A stretch of 64,000 nucleotides of DNA from Candidatus Methylospira mobilis (GTDB lineage: Bacteria > Pseudomonadota > Gammaproteobacteria > Methylococcales > Methylococcaceae). Below, piece after piece: positions 1-9,313 of this stretch (the stretch's first letter is position 1; each line of letters starts with the position of its first letter). The DNA lies in contig NZ_CP044205.1 in the NCBI RefSeq assembly GCF_009498235.1, forward strand, positions 3,721,389 to 3,785,388. The letters are read 5' to 3'. The notes under the pieces were generated by a model. The model saw only the letters and a list, made by a program, of their open reading frames with translations. It was not told where the DNA came from and did no database searches. The translations under genes were made by a program, and so were the position numbers.

Positions 1-1229
1 GATGATGAGCCGGTACGCGAATTTCCCAGCTTTACCTCCGACCTCAACGCCCTGGCCGATTGGCTGACGCGGTGCAGGATCGATACGGTGGCGATGGAAT
101 CGACCGGCGTTTACTGGATTCCTTTATTCGAATTACTGGAGTCGCGCGGCTTCACCGTATTTCTGGTGAATGCGCGTCATGTCAAAAATGTAACCGGCCG
201 CAAATCGGATGTACTGGATTGCCAATGGTTACAGCAGTTGATGAGCTACGGATTGCTCAACGGCGCTTTTCGTCCGACCGATGAAGTGTGCGTGCTGCGC
301 GCATTGACGCGACAACGGGCCATGCTGCTGCGCAATCAGGCGCGTTGCGTACAGCACATGCAAAAAGCGATGACGCAAATGAACATCCAGCTCGCCAATG
401 TCATTTCCGATGTGGTCGGCGAGACCGGCCAAAAAATTCTACGCGCCATCGTCGACGGCGAACGCGATGGACAGGTACTGGCAGCGATGAAAAATGCGCG
501 CATACAGGCCAGTAGTGACGAAATAGCCAAAAGTCTGCAAGGTAACTGGCGTTCGGAACATCTGTTTTCACTCAAGCAGGCACTGGCGCAATTCGATTTT
601 ATCGCCACCCTGGTGGCGGAGTGCGACGGGGAGATAGAGCAGCAGTTACAATGTCTGCAGAGACATGACGGCGAACCGGCAGCCGTTAAAAAAAAAGCCG
701 TGCACGCAACGCACCACACTTTGATTTACGAACACAATTATTCAAAATGTGCGGCGTCGACCTCACCCGCATAGACGGTATTGAAGTCAGCACGGCGCTG
801 GTGGTGGTCTCGGAAGTGGGTACCGATATGTCGCGATTCCGCTCCGACAAGCATTTTTCTTCATGGCTGGGGCTATGTCCCGGCACAAAAATCACTGGCG
901 GCAAAGTGATGAGCGGAAAAACCAAACGCAGTGCAAATCGGGCAGCGCAAGCATTGCGGATGGCGGCAGCCGCCCTGCGCAAGAGTCAATCGGCGTTGGG
1001 GGCGTACTTTCGACGACTCTGCGCGCGAATGGATAAAGCCAGGGCCGTCACTGCTGCGGCGCACAAGCTGGCCCGATTGATCTACGCGATGTTGACCAAA
1101 GGTGAAGAGTACGTCGATCAAGGTCAGGAGTATTATGAAGAGCGCTATCGTGAACGCACCGTACGACAACTCGCGCAACGTGCCGAAAAGCTCGGTATGA
1201 AACTCGTCGCTGCAGAACAAGGCGCCTAA
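1..1229 (+). pseudogene. IS110-family transposase, frameshifted, 5' end outside window
   Basis: The reading frame is already open at base 1, so the start lies outside the window. The first part (to 774) has the IS110 DEDD-type N-terminal domain, with the family signature AMESTGVYWIPLFELL near base 90 and an RKSDVLDCQWLQQL stretch. The C-terminal Transposase_20 part (GVDLTRIDGIEVSTAL, then SWLGLCPGTKITGGKV) lies in another frame, ending at 1229. The two halves join if the ribosome or the sequence slips by -1 in a run of nine A at 688-696: after the run the new frame reads SRARNAPHFDLRTQLFKM, the normal family link into the second domain. IS110 transposases normally use one continuous frame, so this is either a one-base inactivating indel, a sequencing error in the homopolymer, or frameshifting. 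Confidence 0.85.
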
Positions 1230-1290
1230 AAAGCATTTTAAAAACAAACATATTATCAATAACTTGGGATATGTTTCTTAAGAGGCATTT

Positions 1291-1728
1291 ATGCACTTTA
1301 AAACACGTCTTGCCACAGTTTTTGACAAACCGCTGATTTACAGCCTTTACCAAGAGGCAATGAAGCATCACATTGAAATAATTTGGGGCTGGGATGAATC
1401 ATGGCAACAGAATGACTTCGAAAAAAGTTTTGACTCAGCCACAAACTTTATTATTGAAACTAACGATAAATTTTCTGGTTACTTTCAATTAGAGCGTGCG
1501 GTTGGTTTTGATTATTTGCGCATGCTTATTGTCACCCCTTCATTAAGATCGCGCGGAATTGGCCGTCAGCTTCTTGTGCAAATCATCAAAGAATCCTATC
1601 AGAGCAAGAAAAAATTAAGGCTCCGCGTATTCAAGATTAATACAAAGGCATTGCGTTTTTACACCAATAACGGCTTGAGTGTTATAGAAGAAGATGAAGC
1701 GTTTTACCTCATGGAAAATATTTCATAG
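1291..1728 (+). CDS. GNAT-family N-acetyltransferase
   Basis: A 145-residue protein of normal size for a single GNAT domain. The acetyl-CoA-binding motif A is visible as MLIVTPSLRSRGIGRQLL (residues about 87-104), which contains the R/Q-x-x-G-x-G/A type loop, followed by the motif B region NTKALRFYTNNGLSV. The family transfers an acetyl group from acetyl-CoA to an amine; the substrate cannot be read from the sequence. The ATG is preceded by AAGAGG at good spacing. The gene is visibly more AT-rich than its surroundings and sits between transposase genes beside a second GNAT gene and an attC-like site, which suggests arrival as a mobile gene cassette. Confidence 0.85.
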   Translation: MHFKTRLATVFDKPLIYSLYQEAMKHHIEIIWGWDESWQQNDFEKSFDSATNFIIETNDKFSGYFQLERAVGFDYLRMLIVTPSLRSRGIGRQLLVQIIKESYQSKKKLRLRVFKINTKALRFYTNNGLSVIEEDEAFYLMENIS

Positions 1729-1818
1729 CCAGCATGCTGTTTTTTAAAGCTTTTCGGATCAGCGCTGAGTTTTTGGCTATTCGCGGTTTCTGGTCTAATT
1801 TAACGTTAGAATTTGATT

Positions 1819-2337
1819 ATGGACGGCTCATTAAGCGTAAAAATAATTAAATCTTTTCAAGGCGCTTTATTAAGAGAACTGAGGTTATCTGCACTCAGCG
1901 ATGCTCCTTATGCTTTTGGTGCCAAGTACGATGAAGAAATACAAAAACCAATATCTGCGTATGAAGCCGATGCCAATCGCCATGCTCAATCGGAAAACTC
2001 AACATCTTTTATCTTATTCGCTGACTCTGAGCCTGCTGGATTAATTGGCGCATTTATAAGTAAAGAACCCGAGCAAAAGGCATTTATATGCTCTCTTTGG
2101 GTGCGACCTGAAAAGCGTCAATCGGGAGGCGGCCGTTTGCCTGTCCGTACAACTTGTACTTGGTTTTTGGAGCGCAATTTTCATACAGTTTACGCTTGGG
2201 TAGCTGATTCTAACACTAAAGCGAACAGCTTTTATAAATCAATCGGCTTCGATTCTACCCAAGAACGTCAGCAATTGCTATCCAACCCGGCAGAGTGGGA
2301 AACGTTGTTATTTTTATCAACAGAAAAAAACTGCTAA
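1819..2337 (+). CDS. GNAT-like N-acetyltransferase
   Basis: About 172 residues from the ATG; a TTG two codons upstream is an alternative start. The core SLWVRPEKRQSGGGRLPV looks like GNAT motif A, though the loop reads Q-S-G-G-G-R and is less canonical than in the preceding gene. NTKANSFYKSIGFDSTQERQ is a good motif B (side chain of a late strand plus helix). Substrate unknown. Only a weak ribosome-binding site is visible. AT-rich, same strand as the first GNAT gene, and followed 55 bases downstream by an attC-like site, the arrangement expected of an integron gene cassette. The sequence GTTAGAA just before the start is close to the GTTRRRY core at which cassettes join. Confidence 0.75.
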   Translation: MDGSLSVKIIKSFQGALLRELRLSALSDAPYAFGAKYDEEIQKPISAYEADANRHAQSENSTSFILFADSEPAGLIGAFISKEPEQKAFICSLWVRPEKRQSGGGRLPVRTTCTWFLERNFHTVYAWVADSNTKANSFYKSIGFDSTQERQQLLSNPAEWETLLFLSTEKNC

Positions 2338-2392
2338 AATCATAAAGATTTTCGGTTTAGTAGAAAATTCAGCTTTGTTTATTAATACCAGC

Positions 2393-2452
2393 GCCTAACG
2401 AAGCATTCGAGGCGGACGCGCTTGACAACCGGCTTAATTACCAGCGTTTTGC
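2393..2452 (+). other. attC-like integron recombination site (degenerate)
   Basis: GCCTAAC at 2393-2399 matches the R'' core RYYYAAC. Next come CATTCGAGGCGGACGC (2404-2419) and CGGCTTAATTACCAGCGTT (2430-2448), which follow the classic 60-base attC pattern (CATTCAAGCSGACGC ... CGGCTTAA-TTCAGGCGTT). The distance from R'' to the expected R' core is 60 bases, the standard short-attC size. The R' core reads GTTTTGC and not GTTRRRY, so the site is probably decayed. No integrase gene lies in the window. Matching by eye only. Confidence 0.5.
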
Positions 2453-2769
2453 GCGCGCCGCTCAATTTCATACATGGACGCCCACATTTTGCCAGACATT
2501 TCAGTCGATGATTTTGAGCAGGTGAAGATTGCTGTCATACATCCGGACTTTGCTTGAAGCGGATGCTTCTGTCCCTGATGGAATCCGCCGAGTGAGGCCC
2601 CTATTACGTTATCGGGCTCGAGGCCCGCAAAGTTGACCGGACTTTTCCCACTCACGGTCTGACCTGTCTCGCCATCATTTTCTGATTGCCTGCGCAATCT
2701 GCGACGTTGCTCCTTTTACTCGTTCCTGTTTCCAGTTATTGGTTCGTCCTGTTATTTCGTCCGGGCCGA
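2453..2769. other. non-coding stretch, nothing recognised
   Basis: Between the attC-like site and the end of the second IS110-family transposase I see no convincing gene. Short frames exist on both strands but lack ribosome-binding sites and recognisable motifs. It may hold a decayed cassette and the terminal non-coding part of the IS110 element. Confidence 0.4.
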
Positions 2770-3810
2770 TTACACGCCGGCGGCTTTTGCCGCAGGCGCG
2801 TAATCGGACTGGAACAGTCTGTCTTTGGCCAACAGCGCCCAGATTATCCGCGCATTTTTGTTCGCCAACGCCACTGCCGCCACATTTTTATGCCGCCTGC
2901 CGATCAATCCCAGCAGCCAGTTATCCGGTCGCGCCTGGTTTGCAGTTAATCGGACTACCGAGCGGGCGCCATGAATCAGCAAGGTGCGCAGATAGCTGTC
3001 GCCGCGTTTGCTGATGCCGAGCAGCGTGGATTTGCCGCCGCTGGAGTTCTGCCTGGGAACCAGTCCCAGCCACGCCGCCAGTTGCCGGCCATCCTTGAAT
3101 TCTCGCGCCTGGCCTATCGTGGCGACTAGCGCACTGGCAGTGATCGGCCCGATGCCGGGTATCGCTTCCAGTTTGCGGCTGGCTTCATTTTCCCGGTGCC
3201 AGAGGCGAATCTGTTGCTCCAGCTCTTCTACCTGACGGTCCATCTCTTTTAAATTGAGAAACAAGCGCTCAAGCAGTTGCCGCATGACATCGGGCAAACC
3301 ATTCCCGGCATCTTCAAGAATCTCCGGCATCCGCCTGAAAACGGCGCTGATGCCGTTGGGTATGACGATTCCGAATTCCGACAGCAATCCGCGCAGCTGA
3401 TTGCCTTGCGCGGTACGCGCATGAACAAATCCCTGTCTGGCACGGTGTACCGACAGGATGCCCTGCTGCTCTACGGTTTTTACCGGAACAAAGCGCAGGT
3501 TCGGACGGGCCACCGCTTCGCAGATGGCTTCAGCGTCGGCCCGGTCGTTTTTATTGGTTTTAACATACGGCTTTACAAACTGCGGGGCCATCAGTTTGAC
3601 CGTATGCCCGTAGCCGGTGAGCTTACGCGCCCAATCATGCGCGCCGCCGCAGGCTTCCATGCCGATCAGGCACGGATCGAGGTTCGCAAAAAACTTCGCC
3701 ATATCCTTGCGCTTGATCTGCTTGCACAGCAGCCTCCTGCCATGCGTATCCACTCCGTAAACCTGAAAAACTTCCTTTGCCAAATCAATACCGATTGTCG
3801 TAATCTTCAT
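2770..3810 (-). CDS. IS110-family transposase (IS1111-like)
   Basis: A 346-residue protein starting at MKITTIGIDLAKEVFQV, the normal IS110 N-terminus carrying the first catalytic Asp. It is preceded by a strong AAAGGAG site; a longer frame upstream has no support. The DEDD-type RuvC-like domain includes CLIGMEACGGAHDWAR and KNDRADAEAI. The C-terminal Transposase_20 domain includes LEAIPGIGPITASALVATIG and AWLGLVPRQNSSGGKSTLLG with the conserved serine. The frame is complete, so the element may be active. It is a different lineage from the frameshifted IS110 at the window start. IS110 elements lack ordinary terminal inverted repeats, so I did not fix the element ends. Confidence 0.92.
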   Translation of the reverse strand: MKITTIGIDLAKEVFQVYGVDTHGRRLLCKQIKRKDMAKFFANLDPCLIGMEACGGAHDWARKLTGYGHTVKLMAPQFVKPYVKTNKNDRADAEAICEAVARPNLRFVPVKTVEQQGILSVHRARQGFVHARTAQGNQLRGLLSEFGIVIPNGISAVFRRMPEILEDAGNGLPDVMRQLLERLFLNLKEMDRQVEELEQQIRLWHRENEASRKLEAIPGIGPITASALVATIGQAREFKDGRQLAAWLGLVPRQNSSGGKSTLLGISKRGDSYLRTLLIHGARSVVRLTANQARPDNWLLGLIGRRHKNVAAVALANKNARIIWALLAKDRLFQSDYAPAAKAAGV

Positions 3811-3976
3811 GGCAGGACTCCTTTCTGTTGGTGGTTTCTGCAACCGACACTTTGGCACTTTGATGCCGGTTGGGGAAGTGGGCGTCCATTCCATTACTTT
3901 GGCTCAGACTGTCTCATCACTGTACTAGGTACAAATTTATCCGTTTCGCCCACCTCGAACATGGACGCGAAAATCG

Positions 3977-5815
3977 CTAATCCTGTTGCAGCATCAACGG
4001 CCTGCCGATACCCAGCTTCAACATTTTCGAACGCAGCGTATTCGGATTCAACCCCAGCCTGACCGCCGCGCCCGCAGGGCCGGCAATGACGCCGCCGGTT
4101 TCTTCCAGCGTGCGCAGTATATGGCTGCGCTCGACCTCGGCCAGGGTTTCCGCGCCCGGCTGGGCCGCGTCGTCATCCGACTTGTGCGAGGCCAGCAACT
4201 GCCCCACTTCCAGCAGCGGGCCGCTGCTGAGTATCACCGCGCGTTCGATCACGTTTTGCAGTTCGCGCACATTGCCGGGCCAGGAATACTCCAGCAAACG
4301 CCGCAGCGACAGCGCGGAAACATCGCGTATGCGCTTGCCGAATTTTCGCGCGTATTTATCCAGAAAAAAACGCGCCAGCAACGGGATATCGGTACTACGC
4401 TCGCGCAATGCCGGCACTTCGATGGGAAACACATTCAACCGGTAGTACAAATCGGCGCGGAACCGTCCCTGCGCGATTTCATCGGCCAGACTGCGGTTGG
4501 TCGCGGCGATGATGCGCACATCGACCTTCAGCGTTACGCTGCCGCCCACACGCTCGAATTCCTGCTCCTGCAATACCCGCAATAATTTGGCCTGGGCCGC
4601 CGCCGTCAATTCGCCGACCTCGTCCAGAAACAATGTGCCGCCGTTAGCCAGCTCGAAACGTCCCTTGCGTTGTTGCGTCGCGCCGGTAAACGCACCCTTT
4701 TCGTGTCCGAATAATTCGCTTTCTATCAATTCGCTGGGCAGCGCGGCGCAATTGACTTTGACCAGCAGCGCGGCGCGGCGGTCGCTCAACTCATGAATCG
4801 CACGCGCCAACAATTCTTTTCCGGTTCCGGTTTCTCCCAGCAACAGCACCGGAGTATCGGTGATTGCCACCATACGCACTTGCTCGAACACCGCCTGCAT
4901 TTCGGCGGAGGCGCTGACTATGTCGCCCAGATTATGCTCGGTATTAATGAACTCCTGCAGATAACCCTTCTCTTGCTGCAAGCGAGTCAGAGTTTGTTCC
5001 GCCTGCTTACGCTCGTTCACATCGCGTAAAATAACCGTATAACGCTGTTCCCCGTCCACGCTTAAGGGTGATAATGTCGCCTCTATCGGAAACTCTTCGG
5101 AGTTGGCGCGGCGCGCGTATAAACCTTCCGCTACCCATATCGGTTTTTTGGCTGCAGGATCGTCCAGCGCTAAAAAACGTTCAAAAAGACTACGGCAACG
5201 CGGCGCAATGAAGCGCTCCAGGAGTTGACCGACAGCCAGATCCTGCGAACACTGGAATATGCGTTCGGCCGCGGGATTAAACAGGGTGATTTTTTTCTGA
5301 TGATCGATGCCGACAATCGCATCCATCGCCGAACTGACGATGGATGCGAATCTTTGCTCGCTTTCCTCCAGGGCCTGCATCATCAAACGTTGCTCTGTAC
5401 GATCGCGCTGCGTTTCCACTACGGCAATCACCTCACCGGCCTCGTTGATGATCGGTCCGGCATCGATCACCAGATACAGCTTGCGGCCATCCGGCATCAC
5501 GCACCAGTTTTCCGTATGCAGAGTGGCAATGCCGGGCGTAGCGTTCGCGGAGGTTTTTTCATACAGCGCCGGAAGCCGGCATGCCAGCGCTTCATCCAGC
5601 AGAACATCGGCAAGACAAGGCCGCTCAAGCGTATAAAACCCCTGCCAATGCCGGTTACTGCCGATTATATCGGCGGCCCGGCATCCGGTTAGCGCTTCGC
5701 AGGCGCTATTCCACAAAATAACCCGGTGTCCGCTATCCAGTACAAAAGTAGGGACGGGCAAATGCTGCAACAGGTGTTCTGCGAATGTGTTGGGCTTTAT
5801 CAACTGCCTGGGCAT
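3977..5815 (-). CDS. sigma-54-dependent transcriptional activator with two PAS domains
   Basis: A 612-residue enhancer-binding protein. Two PAS domains (about 10-140 and 155-270) replace a receiver domain and probably sense a small ligand or redox state. The AAA+ domain (about 295-535) has Walker A GETGTGKE (327-334), the sigma-54-contacting loop GAFTGA (374-379) and Walker B LFLDEVGE (395-402), all intact, so it should remodel sigma-54 RNA polymerase. The C-terminus (about 565-605) is a Fis-type helix-turn-helix ending near GLNPNTLRSKMLKLGI. No partner kinase or obvious target operon adjoins it: an IS110 element is downstream and a divergent membrane protein gene upstream. The overall plan resembles FhlA/NorR-type one-component activators, with PAS instead of GAF domains. 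Confidence 0.93.
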   Translation of the reverse strand: MPRQLIKPNTFAEHLLQHLPVPTFVLDSGHRVILWNSACEALTGCRAADIIGSNRHWQGFYTLERPCLADVLLDEALACRLPALYEKTSANATPGIATLHTENWCVMPDGRKLYLVIDAGPIINEAGEVIAVVETQRDRTEQRLMMQALEESEQRFASIVSSAMDAIVGIDHQKKITLFNPAAERIFQCSQDLAVGQLLERFIAPRCRSLFERFLALDDPAAKKPIWVAEGLYARRANSEEFPIEATLSPLSVDGEQRYTVILRDVNERKQAEQTLTRLQQEKGYLQEFINTEHNLGDIVSASAEMQAVFEQVRMVAITDTPVLLLGETGTGKELLARAIHELSDRRAALLVKVNCAALPSELIESELFGHEKGAFTGATQQRKGRFELANGGTLFLDEVGELTAAAQAKLLRVLQEQEFERVGGSVTLKVDVRIIAATNRSLADEIAQGRFRADLYYRLNVFPIEVPALRERSTDIPLLARFFLDKYARKFGKRIRDVSALSLRRLLEYSWPGNVRELQNVIERAVILSSGPLLEVGQLLASHKSDDDAAQPGAETLAEVERSHILRTLEETGGVIAGPAGAAVRLGLNPNTLRSKMLKLGIGRPLMLQQD

Positions 5816-5944
5816 GAGTTACATATAAACGGTTATATTGAAGCAAATTGCATTTTCCGCGCATGAAAGCGATGATGCAACGAAGCAAATCCTATTTTCA
5901 GTTCGCGTACCTATGGAATACACCCGCTAGAGAGATAAGCAACC

Positions 5945-6988
5945 ATGATGGCCAATTCCACTACCGTCATACTGACGACCGGCGCGGGTATCGTGCTGCT
6001 GGGCGTCACTGCCTGGGATGCTTTTTCAACTATCGTACTGCCGCATAGTTCGTTCCGGTTAAGCAGTTTCTATGTCAAACTGGGCTGGCAATTATGGAAG
6101 GCATTGTTCTCCGCGGTAGGGAACCTCCATCGCCGGCAAAGCATTCTTTCCGTATTCGGACCGCTTTCCATCCTGTTGCTGCTGGCCTGGTGGGCGTTGT
6201 CGCTGGTAATCGGTTTCGCTTTGCTCTATCTGGGGCTGTCCGTCGAATTTTCCAATATCGAAGCGAGGCCGGAATTCACCGCTTTTGTATACATGAGCGG
6301 CACAACCCTGTTCACCCTAGGCATTGCAAACGCGGTGGATACGCTGGGACGAGCGCTGATCGTGCTGGAAGGAGGGACAGGCCTGGTTTTTTTCGCCATG
6401 GTGATCAGCTACCTGCCGATGATAGAGCAAGCCTACGCCGAACGCGAGGCCGGCGTGCGCAGGCTGTACGCAATAATGGAACCGGCCTGTGCGTTTGGCA
6501 TGCTGCAGCTGATGTATTCCGAAGAGGAAAGCCATGAATCCAGGTGGCATGAGAAAGCGCTGGAGTGGCTGTCAGGCCTGTTGCAAAGCCATGTCGCCCA
6601 TCCGGTTCTGATCTACTACAACTCGCAGCGCACCGAGCAGTCATGGCTGGTGACGCTCAGCATTATTCTCGATTTCAGCGCGCTGATGATAGCCGCCAAC
6701 GATCACCAGCGTTTAGTCGGCTGGGCTAGAGGTGTATTTTCCCTGGCAGTGGAGTTGACGGCCACCCTGGTGGAAACGACGAACCTGACGCCCGGAACCG
6801 CTGTCCGGCACCTGCCGGAAGAACACTTTCCGGGGTTGTACGAGCTTACCGATCAATGGGGGATCGGTTTGCGCAACGATCAGTCCATGGCCGAGCTTGC
6901 CGCGTTGCGCCAACGATACGAACCCGGCCTCCTTGCCCTTGCGCAATTTCTGGACGTCAAGTTGCCGGCTTTCGGTTTGGAAAAGTAG
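5945..6988 (+). CDS. ion-channel-like membrane protein (two-TM potassium channel fold)
   Basis: A 347-residue protein with a TM helix at about 8-30, a long hydrophobic segment at about 66-98, a re-entrant pore-like stretch at about 112-130 and another TM at about 138-158, then a soluble C-terminal half. The segment SGTTLFTLGIANAVD (118-132) sits where bacterial potassium-channel relatives carry a TLGYGD or TLGLGD selectivity filter; here the glycine-aspartate is replaced by Ala-Asn. The following EGGTGLVFFAMVISYLP matches the inner-helix part of the same family. Ion selectivity is therefore unclear. The start is preceded by AGAGATAAG; ATG codons at 5945 and 5948 are both possible. It is divergent from the sigma-54 activator gene. 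Confidence 0.7.
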   Translation: MMANSTTVILTTGAGIVLLGVTAWDAFSTIVLPHSSFRLSSFYVKLGWQLWKALFSAVGNLHRRQSILSVFGPLSILLLLAWWALSLVIGFALLYLGLSVEFSNIEARPEFTAFVYMSGTTLFTLGIANAVDTLGRALIVLEGGTGLVFFAMVISYLPMIEQAYAEREAGVRRLYAIMEPACAFGMLQLMYSEEESHESRWHEKALEWLSGLLQSHVAHPVLIYYNSQRTEQSWLVTLSIILDFSALMIAANDHQRLVGWARGVFSLAVELTATLVETTNLTPGTAVRHLPEEHFPGLYELTDQWGIGLRNDQSMAELAALRQRYEPGLLALAQFLDVKLPAFGLEK

Positions 6989-7054
6989 CGACCGTGCATT
7001 CAAATATTCCTGTTCGCCGGGCATGCCGCCGCAGATGAAAAGGCATCCCTCGCT

Positions 7055-8248
7055 TTATTCAGTTCCTGCCCTTGCGCGCGCCACCAACCCCAGCGCCAGA
7101 TCCTGCATCACAATATCCTCCAGAGGGGGATGTATCAATCCGGCGCGCGCGTCGCGAAAAGCGCGTTCCAGATAGCCGCGCAAATAACCCGGACCTCCGG
7201 CAATGCGTAATGCCTCGTCGGTGGCATAGGCGGCAGCCTGAGTCGCTTTGAATTTAGCAAGCGCGACGTTGAGCAGCATTTCCGGTCTTTCCAAGGCGCT
7301 AGCCTGATCCCAGCGCCGCGCTATTTCCGTTAGTAATATTCTTGCCGTACGCAACTCGGAGTCTATACGCCCCATCCTGACTCTGATCAACGGCAAATCC
7401 GCTACCGCAGTTGCCGCGTTGCCCGGCTTGCGCGCTACCGCCCAATCGACCACCGCCCGCCTGGCGCCTTCTCCGATACCGAGATACACGGCAGCCACAC
7501 AAAGACCAAACCAGGCCTGCGCTGAAGCGCGGCGCGGAGCCGGCTCCAAACTTGAATGCGAAACAATCAGATGCTCGCCGGGGATAATGACATCATTTAA
7601 ACGCAACATGCCTGAAGCCGATGCGCACATACCCAGCGCGTCAAACGCCGGCAACCGCTCGACACCTGCTGATTCCAGATCGAGCAACAAGCTGCCGACC
7701 GGAATTTCAGAGTTTGAGACCGCGGCTTGCATCCATGCCGGATCCAAAAAACGCACGGTAATCACCGCGTAACGCAACGCGGGCAACCAGGTAGCCCAAT
7801 GCTTTACGCCATTCACCATCCACATCGCTCCCTTGCGTAGCGCCGTCATATCCGGGAGCGCGCCGCGCGCAGGGCTGCCGCCCATTTCTTCAGTGGATAC
7901 TATATTAACCAGAGCACCGGCTGTAACAACCTCCCTGAACAGTTTGCTCAAAAGTGCTTTAGGCCAATTACCCGACTCAATGGCTGCACCCAAGGTATGA
8001 AAGTGCATTGCCAATCCCAGGGCGCAGGCGCCATCAACCGCGCTTAATGCCGACAGTATCTCAACCGACTGGCCCAAACTCGCTCCCAATCCGCCGGCAA
8101 TTATCGGGACCGGCGCACGATGCAGTCCTGCCGCAACGATGGCCGCCGGTACGGCGGGATCAAAGCGCTCTATCCCCGCCAATGGACGGAGCATTCTGAT
8201 GGCTTGCGTTAAGACGCCGGACATTTCATGAGTAAGAGTTGGATTCAT
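7055..8248 (-). CDS. acyl-CoA dehydrogenase family flavoprotein
   Basis: About 397 residues, normal for the acyl-CoA dehydrogenase superfamily. The N-terminal helical domain is followed by a beta domain with the FAD-contacting stretch IVSTEEMGGSPARG and MVNGVKHWATWLP. The C-terminal helical domain contains KATQAAAYATDEALRIAGGPGYLRG and RDARAGLIHPPLEDI, typical of the family. Substrate unknown: members oxidise acyl-CoAs or act as flavin-dependent monooxygenases, and I could not assign a catalytic glutamate by eye. The ATG at 8248 has GAGGGG nine bases upstream; an in-frame TTG at 8257 is less likely. It lies 13 bases downstream of a Gfo/Idh-type oxidoreductase gene, so the two are probably co-transcribed. 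Confidence 0.85.
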   Translation of the reverse strand: MNPTLTHEMSGVLTQAIRMLRPLAGIERFDPAVPAAIVAAGLHRAPVPIIAGGLGASLGQSVEILSALSAVDGACALGLAMHFHTLGAAIESGNWPKALLSKLFREVVTAGALVNIVSTEEMGGSPARGALPDMTALRKGAMWMVNGVKHWATWLPALRYAVITVRFLDPAWMQAAVSNSEIPVGSLLLDLESAGVERLPAFDALGMCASASGMLRLNDVIIPGEHLIVSHSSLEPAPRRASAQAWFGLCVAAVYLGIGEGARRAVVDWAVARKPGNAATAVADLPLIRVRMGRIDSELRTARILLTEIARRWDQASALERPEMLLNVALAKFKATQAAAYATDEALRIAGGPGYLRGYLERAFRDARAGLIHPPLEDIVMQDLALGLVARARAGTE

Positions 8249-8261
8249 GGCTTTCAACCCC

Positions 8262-9272
8262 TCAAAACCGGATTACACGCCCCTCAGCGGCCGACTGCAA
8301 TGCCGAGTTGATCACTTGACAATTTTCTCTGGCATCCTGCAGTGTAAGTAGCGGAGCCTTGTCATTCAGCACGCAATCGCTGAAATGCTCGATCTCCAGA
8401 CGGAAATGATTGGCTGCCGGCAAGCGTTCCTCCACCTGCTTGCCATCCTCGGTCCACCAGGAAACGACCGGCACATCCCCCGGCAACTGCCAGACAACAT
8501 GACACTTAAGACCGCCTTTGGCGCCGATAATTTCGTATTCGCTACGCCGGGCGCGTTCGAAGCTGAAATCGAATTGCGCAAACCTGCCATCGCCAAAATC
8601 CAGCACTCCGTACATAGCATTATCGGCACCGCTCTCTACATATTTAGCCATGGCCATTACCGATAACGGCAGTTGCTCGAAAAACATGCGCAAACTATGT
8701 ATTGCGTAACAGCCAATATCCCACATGGCGCCGCCGCCGCGCGCTTCGCTCTCGGCAAGACGGTACATTCGAGCGGGACGCATCATGAACGAATAGCTCG
8801 CACGCACGCTACGGATATCGCCGATCAAGCCGGAAGTCAGCAGTTCCATGACGCGCAGGTGTTGGGGGTGAAATCGGTACATGAAACCTTCCATGACCGT
8901 CACCTTGTGTTCCCGTGCGGCTGCGGCTATGGCATCTATATCGGAAACGGCCAACGCCATGGGTTTTTCACACAGTACGTGTTTACCGTGCTTGATGGCG
9001 CGTATCACCCACTCGGCGTGCTCACGATTCGCCATAGGCAGGTAGATAGCCTGTACACGAGCATCTCCCAGCAAGGCTTCAGGGTCATCGTAAAGCTGCA
9101 CGCCTTGACTCTCCGGCGCGTATAGCCCCAGCATTTGCGACGCAGCGCCGGGCCGACGGCTGGCCATGGCTATCAAATCGGCGTTACCGGCTTCGACTAT
9201 GGCCGGCAGCAAGCGTTCGTTTATACGGGCCGCTCCCAGTATACCCCATCGCAGTTTGTCTTTTTTATTCAT
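8262..9272 (-). CDS. Gfo/Idh/MocA-family NAD(P)-dependent oxidoreductase
   Basis: A 336-residue protein. The N-terminal Rossmann domain begins LRWGILGAARINERLL (GxxG-type dinucleotide loop) and contains HGKHVLCEKPMAL (about 93-105), whose EKP lysine is the family's catalytic residue. The C-terminal alpha/beta domain includes GGGAMWDIGCYAIHSLR with the conserved D-x-x-x-Y/H pattern. Members usually oxidise or reduce sugars, inositols or trans-dihydrodiols; the exact substrate is not evident. The ribosome-binding site GAGGAGAGGG precedes the start. It is the first gene of a probable two-gene unit with the acyl-CoA-dehydrogenase-like gene, though no pathway linking the two is obvious. Confidence 0.9.
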   Translation of the reverse strand: MNKKDKLRWGILGAARINERLLPAIVEAGNADLIAMASRRPGAASQMLGLYAPESQGVQLYDDPEALLGDARVQAIYLPMANREHAEWVIRAIKHGKHVLCEKPMALAVSDIDAIAAAAREHKVTVMEGFMYRFHPQHLRVMELLTSGLIGDIRSVRASYSFMMRPARMYRLAESEARGGGAMWDIGCYAIHSLRMFFEQLPLSVMAMAKYVESGADNAMYGVLDFGDGRFAQFDFSFERARRSEYEIIGAKGGLKCHVVWQLPGDVPVVSWWTEDGKQVEERLPAANHFRLEIEHFSDCVLNDKAPLLTLQDARENCQVINSALQSAAEGRVIRF

Positions 9273-9313
9273 AAGCGCCCTCTCCTCGAGTTGTTACTGG
9301 GCGCAGTATGGCA

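Noticed and set aside
2434-2697. 87-codon minus-strand frame after the attC-like site
   Set aside because: No start signal, no motif, and it runs through the attC-like sequence.
3977-5815. Assignment of the sigma-54 activator as the FhlA regulator of the hyf-like operon
   Set aside because: It is 20 kb away, has PAS and not GAF domains, and I found no -24/-12 promoter before the operon.
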